Part shown: piece by piece, positions 60,008 to 64,000 of the stretch
Numbering within the stretch: the stretch's first letter is position 1
How the letters are laid out: each line of letters starts with the position of its first letter
Assembly: GCF_020165855.1 (NCBI RefSeq)
Contig: NZ_JAIUFY010000005.1
Location: 1,033,403 to 1,097,402 of the forward strand
Length of the DNA stretch: 64,000 nt
Source of the DNA: Celeribacter litoreus
GTDB taxonomy: Bacteria > Pseudomonadota > Alphaproteobacteria > Rhodobacterales > Rhodobacteraceae
Direction of reading: 5' to 3'
Translations under genes and position numbers: made by a program
Notes under the pieces: generated by a model
The model's database searches: none
Told to the model about the DNA's origin: nothing
What the model saw: the letters and a program-made list of their open reading frames with translations, nothing else

Positions 60008-62887
60008 ATGTATTTCGGGTTCGGAGGTTTGACGACCGTGTTTGTCCTGCTTTTGGGCGTTGCTTTCTTCGTGGTTCTGGCGCGGCTCTCACGGCTTCAG
60101 GAAAGACAGCGCAGTCTGGAGGACAAAGTCGAGCAACTCGAAGCGCGGTTGTCCGTGCTCGCGCGACGCGCTGTGCGAACGGATGAGACGGACGCGCGGC
60201 CTGCCTCTGCGCCAGATAAGACAGACGTGGCGCCGGAGGCCGAACTGTCCCCAAGCGACGACCTCGTCGCAGCGGATGAGCGGACTGAAACGCCTGAAGA
60301 GCGCGTTGACGCGCAGAGCGCAGCAAAGGGCCCGTGGGACGTCGCCGCGACAGAGGCCGATGACATTTCTCTGCGTCAGATCATCACGCGCGAACCGGCC
60401 CCGACTGCGATAAAAGAGCGCCCGACACCCTATTTCCTCAGCGAAGAAAACTCCGCCGCGCTCATGGCCTGGCTCAGGGCCAACTGGACCCTCGCCATTG
60501 CGGCTGTGTCTTTCGTTCTGGGCGGGCTGTTTATGGTCCAATACGGGATCGAAAAGGGAATTCTGACCCCGGCGATGCGTGTGATTGGTGCGTTGATCCT
60601 CGGAGCGGGGCTGGTCGGTGGGGGCGAATATCTGCGCCGCAAGTTCGGCGATGAAGCCACGCCCGCCACGCGGCACCTGCCCTCAACCTTCGCAGGCGCG
60701 GGGGTTGTGGTGCTCTTTATCGGCATTCTCTCTGCACATGCACTCTATGGTTTGGTGTCCGCACTCACGGCCCTCATTGGCGTCGTGATCGTCGCCGCAG
60801 GGGCTGTGCTCATGGGGTGGCTTTATGCGGGTGTCCTGCCCGCAATTGGTCTCATCGGGGCAGGGATCGCCCCGTTCCTCGTGTCCTCGCCGGATGCTGA
60901 CCCGAGACCATTCTATGCCTATTTTGCCGTGATCGCCCTTGCTGGTCTACTCATTGACAGCTTCCGCAGATGGGCGTGGGTCTCGGCGCTCTCTCTCGTG
61001 ATTGCCTCAGGGGGCTTGGCGCTCTTGCATTTCGACGCCGATTTCGCACCGGGATTGATCGCGGCGACGCTGGCCTTGGCGCTCGGAGCCCTGATCATTC
61101 CGGAACGGCGTCTCATTCCGGAACTTACTGGCGCGCCCCTCTCCGGCGCAAGCGGTCAGGATCGCCCTGCTTTCCCGACCTATCTCGGATATTTCGGCAT
61201 TCTGATCCCGACGTTTTCGGCTGTTTGGGTCGGGTTGCCCGACAGTGCCTACGCGACCGAAGTCTGGATGGCGCTCGCGACCTGTGTTGTGCTGTTTCTG
61301 GCCGTGTCCCTCTGGCTCGTCCGCTCGCCCGCGCTCTTTGAGGCTGCGGCGCTGCCGGTGATCGGGTTCTTCATTCTTTTGATCTTGCAGGCCCTTGAGC
61401 ATGGGAAGGTCTATGTTGAATTCCGCAATTTTCTGGATGCAATGCCGGAAACCCCGCTTCCCACGACGCTTTGGTGGCTGTTGGGGGCGGCAGCGGTCAT
61501 GGGGGGCGCTGCGTTTTGGCGGCTCAAGCAGGAAGGGCAGTCCTCTGATGAGGACAGAGCGAAGCAGTCGCTTTTCTGGGTTATCCTCTCCGCCGGTTTC
61601 GTGCCTGCCACCGTGTTCCTGCTCGAATTCCTCTGGGCACCGAGAAGTGTGATTGGGGCAAGCCCGTGGGCCTTTGCGGTTATGGCGGGCGCAGCGTTCC
61701 TCGTGGTGCTCACCCAGCGGCGGACGGCGTTCGAGGGTGTGGACCGTCATCAGGACGTTGGCCTTTTTGCGAGCGCGGCCATCCTGCTCATCGCTCTGGC
61801 GCTCTTCCTGCTGCTCTCCAAAGCAGCGCTGACGCTGGGTCTGGCACTACTGGTGGCATTGAGCGTGCTGCTTGACCGCCGGTTTGACCTGAAAGTCCTG
61901 ACATGGGTCACGCATCTCGGGGCCGCGGTGATCGGATATCGGTTACTTATAGATCCGGGGGCTTTCTACGCGATTGATCGCGCGTCTTGGCCTGCGTTCG
62001 GTCTGACGCATGTTTCTGCGCTCGGAGCGTTCGCAGTTATGGCAAAACTCGGTCGGGACGAGCGTGAAAGCATTCGTGCGACCGGTGAGTCTGCGTTTCT
62101 ATCGACGGCGGGTCTCTTCGCGATGCTTCTGATAGCCCGTGTGTTCGAAGACACTCACACAGAAAATTGGTTCTCTGGCCTCGGTGCCGCCATCTGGGCG
62201 AGTTCCACGCTTGCGCAGATCTGGCGTTTGACCGCGAGCAAGGGGCACTTCCGCAAGCTGCGCTGGGTTTTCATCGGCTTCACGGGCCTCGCGGCTGTGG
62301 GGTTTGCCACACTCCAAGTCATTCTCACCTACGAATTGTTGGAGTGGCACGGGAGTGTTCAGGGGCCTCCGATCTTCGACGTTCTTGCCCTCGCGTATCT
62401 GCCACTCGCGGCGGTTCTTGGGGGTGGGGCATATCTCTATTATCGCAAGCGTCCTCATACCTCGCGGATGTTCCTGCGCGCCTTGACGATCCTCTCCTCC
62501 CTGTCCGCGCTCTTCTGGGGCTATCTCGAAATCCGGCGCTTGTGGCGCGGGCCGAAGCTCTCGGCGCCCGGTCCGTCGGATGGGGAGCTTTACACCTACA
62601 CCGTCGCCATGCTCCTGCTGTCGCTCGGGGTGCTGGCCGTCGCGGTGTTCAGGCGCTCTGATCTGCTCCGCAGGATCGCGATGACGGGGGTGGCGCTGAC
62701 GATTGTCAAAGTGTTCCTCGTGGATATGGGCGGGCTGTCCGGTCTGACGCGGGTCGTGTCTTTTGTCGGGCTGGGGCTCGCTCTCGCGGGCCTCGCGTGG
62801 CTCAACCGCAAAATCGACAGCCTCTGGCCGGATCGCTCGAAACCGGAGGAGACAGAGGTTCCGATGCCTGAAGAGGACGAGACCTAA
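60008..62887 (+). CDS. DUF2339 large multi-pass membrane protein
   Basis: A 959-residue protein; ATG at 60008 with GGAGGG upstream. N-terminal helix (about 7-27), a coiled-coil (30-60: LSRLQERQRSLEDKVEQLEA), a polar linker of about 90 residues, then more than 20 membrane helices from about 155 on (ANWTLAIAAVSFVLGGLFMVQ). Fits DUF2339; function unknown. It overlaps the convergent FemAB-like gene by 4 bases at the 3' end. Confidence 0.87.
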   Translation: MYFGFGGLTTVFVLLLGVAFFVVLARLSRLQERQRSLEDKVEQLEARLSVLARRAVRTDETDARPASAPDKTDVAPEAELSPSDDLVAADERTETPEERVDAQSAAKGPWDVAATEADDISLRQIITREPAPTAIKERPTPYFLSEENSAALMAWLRANWTLAIAAVSFVLGGLFMVQYGIEKGILTPAMRVIGALILGAGLVGGGEYLRRKFGDEATPATRHLPSTFAGAGVVVLFIGILSAHALYGLVSALTALIGVVIVAAGAVLMGWLYAGVLPAIGLIGAGIAPFLVSSPDADPRPFYAYFAVIALAGLLIDSFRRWAWVSALSLVIASGGLALLHFDADFAPGLIAATLALALGALIIPERRLIPELTGAPLSGASGQDRPAFPTYLGYFGILIPTFSAVWVGLPDSAYATEVWMALATCVVLFLAVSLWLVRSPALFEAAALPVIGFFILLILQALEHGKVYVEFRNFLDAMPETPLPTTLWWLLGAAAVMGGAAFWRLKQEGQSSDEDRAKQSLFWVILSAGFVPATVFLLEFLWAPRSVIGASPWAFAVMAGAAFLVVLTQRRTAFEGVDRHQDVGLFASAAILLIALALFLLLSKAALTLGLALLVALSVLLDRRFDLKVLTWVTHLGAAVIGYRLLIDPGAFYAIDRASWPAFGLTHVSALGAFAVMAKLGRDERESIRATGESAFLSTAGLFAMLLIARVFEDTHTENWFSGLGAAIWASSTLAQIWRLTASKGHFRKLRWVFIGFTGLAAVGFATLQVILTYELLEWHGSVQGPPIFDVLALAYLPLAAVLGGGAYLYYRKRPHTSRMFLRALTILSSLSALFWGYLEIRRLWRGPKLSAPGPSDGELYTYTVAMLLLSLGVLAVAVFRRSDLLRRIAMTGVALTIVKVFLVDMGGLSGLTRVVSFVGLGLALAGLAWLNRKIDSLWPDRSKPEETEVPMPEEDET

Positions 62888-63735
62888 AGCAAACTCGCGG
62901 GCGCGTAGGTTTCGGCCACCGCGCCCGTCCGTAGCTTGAAACGCGCGAGGTCGGGCGCTTTAGACGGGTTGAGCGTCCCTAGCTCGAGCCTCTTCACGCC
63001 CTCATCATGGAAGTATTTGACCGCGGACCAGAGCAGCAGATTGTGCGCGTTGGTCTTGCGTCCATGTGGGCCGGAATGGCCGATGTGGTAGGTGGCCGTA
63101 TTCCCGTGCCGCAGAAAGAGCATGCCGGCGTCGTCTGTGGCGAAGAGGTGGAAGGCTGTCGCGTCCGCAGCATGGAGCGCCAACGCGAATTCGGGCGGGA
63201 GCGCGCGGTAGTGACGCTCGCTCTGTCTCTCTTTCTCCAGCTGTAGGAGGGGCATGAGTTCGTCTGCAGTCGGGCTCGTGTGTTGGACGTCGAGTACCGC
63301 GCGTTCAGCCTTCACAAGCGCATTGCGCCATTTGCCGTGAAACGTGCTTCGGATGGTCGGGAGGGACGGTGTAAGGTCGAGCGTCGCGAGTTGTGGCGGC
63401 GCGGAGAGCGGGAGCCGACGTAGGCGCTTGCGTGGGGTCATGACGTGAAAGCCAAGGGGCAGGTGATGTCTGAGCGCGCGGAGGGCAGGGCGTGTGTTGT
63501 CCGTAAAAAAGAGGGGGCCTTGGGATGTGAGGCCGACATTGAAGCCGAGGACCGTTTTTCCAACAACCTGCGTGATGGCCAGCGGCTGCCCGTCCTTGAA
63601 GACGCCGAGACGCATGCAATCGCGCCCGCACAATTCTGCCGCCGCGCCGTAAAGCCAGCGTTGCGTGAGAGGGGCGGTGGCCTGATCCGTGAGGGCGTCC
63701 CACTCGGCTTTTGAGATGATTTCGCGGACTTCCAT
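62884..63735 (-). CDS. GNAT/FemAB-like acyltransferase
   Basis: A 283-residue cytosolic protein. The second half has a GNAT-like region (GMLFLRHGNTATYHIGHSGP near 203-222, then NAHNLLLWSAVKYFHDEGVKRLELG near 228-252) as in the FemAB/peptidoglycan-bridge and BioF2-like families. Substrate unknown; an aminoacyl-tRNA- or acyl-CoA-dependent transfer is possible. Converges on DUF2339. Confidence 0.72.
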   Translation of the reverse strand: MEVREIISKAEWDALTDQATAPLTQRWLYGAAAELCGRDCMRLGVFKDGQPLAITQVVGKTVLGFNVGLTSQGPLFFTDNTRPALRALRHHLPLGFHVMTPRKRLRRLPLSAPPQLATLDLTPSLPTIRSTFHGKWRNALVKAERAVLDVQHTSPTADELMPLLQLEKERQSERHYRALPPEFALALHAADATAFHLFATDDAGMLFLRHGNTATYHIGHSGPHGRKTNAHNLLLWSAVKYFHDEGVKRLELGTLNPSKAPDLARFKLRTGAVAETYAPASLL

Positions 63736-63787
63736 GGCGGAAATCTGCGCCCAACATGGTTACCAAACCTTGAACGCTGGATGAGAA

Positions 63788-63815
63788 AAAGGCCGCCCCG
63801 AAAGGAGCGGCCTTT
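63788..63815. terminator. Rho-independent terminator of acs
   Basis: AAAGGCCGC pairs with GCGGCCTTT, with inner CC/GG and a GAAA loop; T-rich on the minus strand. 21 bases beyond the acetyl-CoA synthetase stop. Confidence 0.85.
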
Positions 63816-63835
63816 AAAGGTCGAAACTGTTGCAG

Positions 63836-64000
63836 TTACTTTTTCAGGCTATACAGCGAATTAGCGATGAGTTCGTCGACGACGGCTGGTTCTGCGAGTG
63901 TTGATGTGTCGCCGAGGGAGCCAGTGTCGTTTTCCGCGATTTTGCGGAGGATGCGGCGCATGATTTTGCCGGAGCGTGTTTTCGGCAGGCCCGGGGCCCA
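63836..64000 (-). CDS. acs: Acetyl-CoA synthetase, C-terminal fragment
   Basis: The last 54 codons; the gene continues beyond the window. The minus-strand frame reads [19 protein letters not shown], the conserved C-terminal motif of Acs with the catalytic/acetylated Lys in PKTRSGK, then a typical LADP-like stretch. It activates acetate to acetyl-CoA. Confidence 0.93.
   Translation of the reverse strand, partial: WAPGLPKTRSGKIMRRILRKIAENDTGSLGDTSTLAEPAVVDELIANSLYSLKK

Overview
The window looks like chromosomal DNA of an alphaproteobacterium, most likely a Rhodobacterales (Roseobacter-type) marine or soil bacterium. The evidence is high GC content, tightly overlapping operons, a clpP-clpX pair followed by an NDUFA12-like gene and an MlaD/DUF2155 pair, an accBC operon followed by aat, an FNR-type box of the FnrL class, and a RutR-type pyrimidine regulon. 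I see no rRNA, tRNA, CRISPR array, insertion sequence or prophage.

Layout. 1-2222 (+): end of a PotABC-like polyamine/small-solute ABC transporter; the last permease carries an odd C-terminal tail. 2271-10614 (-): one operon with an NMT1/THI5-like ABC importer, a cytosine-deaminase-like amidohydrolase, an FAD oxidase, two flavodoxin-fold reductases, a 2-oxoglutarate dioxygenase-like protein and a creatininase-family amidase, with a RidA protein divergent at 10868. This reads as a catabolic route for a cyclic nitrogen compound that I cannot name. 11277-12079 (-): a ParA ATPase plus a 54-residue ribbon-helix-helix protein with a 23-bp near-palindrome at its promoter.

12201-23406 (-): the most remarkable locus. 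An 11-kb operon carries Mrp antiporter subunits E, F, G, B, C, a double-length MrpD/MrpD' fusion, complex I-like NuoH, NuoB, NuoC and NuoD, a NuoI-like ferredoxin fused to a GltD/NfnB-like NAD(P)H flavoprotein, and a ferritin-like di-iron protein. Its order follows that of archaeal Mbh/Mbx (MBS) membrane complexes, not that of bacterial complex I. NuoE, F and G are absent, the quinone-binding residues of NuoD are replaced, and half of the hydrogenase cysteine motif is present. I infer an ion-pumping NAD(P)H/ferredoxin-linked oxidoreductase whose electron acceptor is unknown.

23727-26323: a hydroxyacid dehydrogenase, a small lipoprotein, an L,D-transpeptidase and a cupin. 26537-31808 (-): pyruvate:ferredoxin oxidoreductase with a GltD-like, ferredoxin-tailed flavoprotein, preceded by a perfect FNR box. 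These two enzymes could supply the reduced ferredoxin or NADPH that the Mrp-Nuo complex would consume.

32091-35811 (+): TetR regulator, HlyD-like protein, ABC ATPase and ABC-2 permease (drug or metabolite export). 35998-41097 (+): imelysin, di-haem oxidoreductase, second imelysin and DUF1513, an iron-related periplasmic operon. 41402-45118 (+): clpP, clpX, NDUFA12-like, MlaD-like, DUF2155; then aat, accC and accB on the minus strand.

47963-58993: reductive pyrimidine degradation. Dihydropyrimidine dehydrogenase (PreT, PreA), a RutR-like regulator, DoxX, beta-ureidopropionase-like amidohydrolase behind a perfect RutR-type operator, dihydropyrimidinase, and a four-gene NMT1-like importer. 59084-64000: a PRC-barrel envelope protein, a large DUF2339 membrane protein, a FemAB/GNAT-like protein and the 3' end of acetyl-CoA synthetase.
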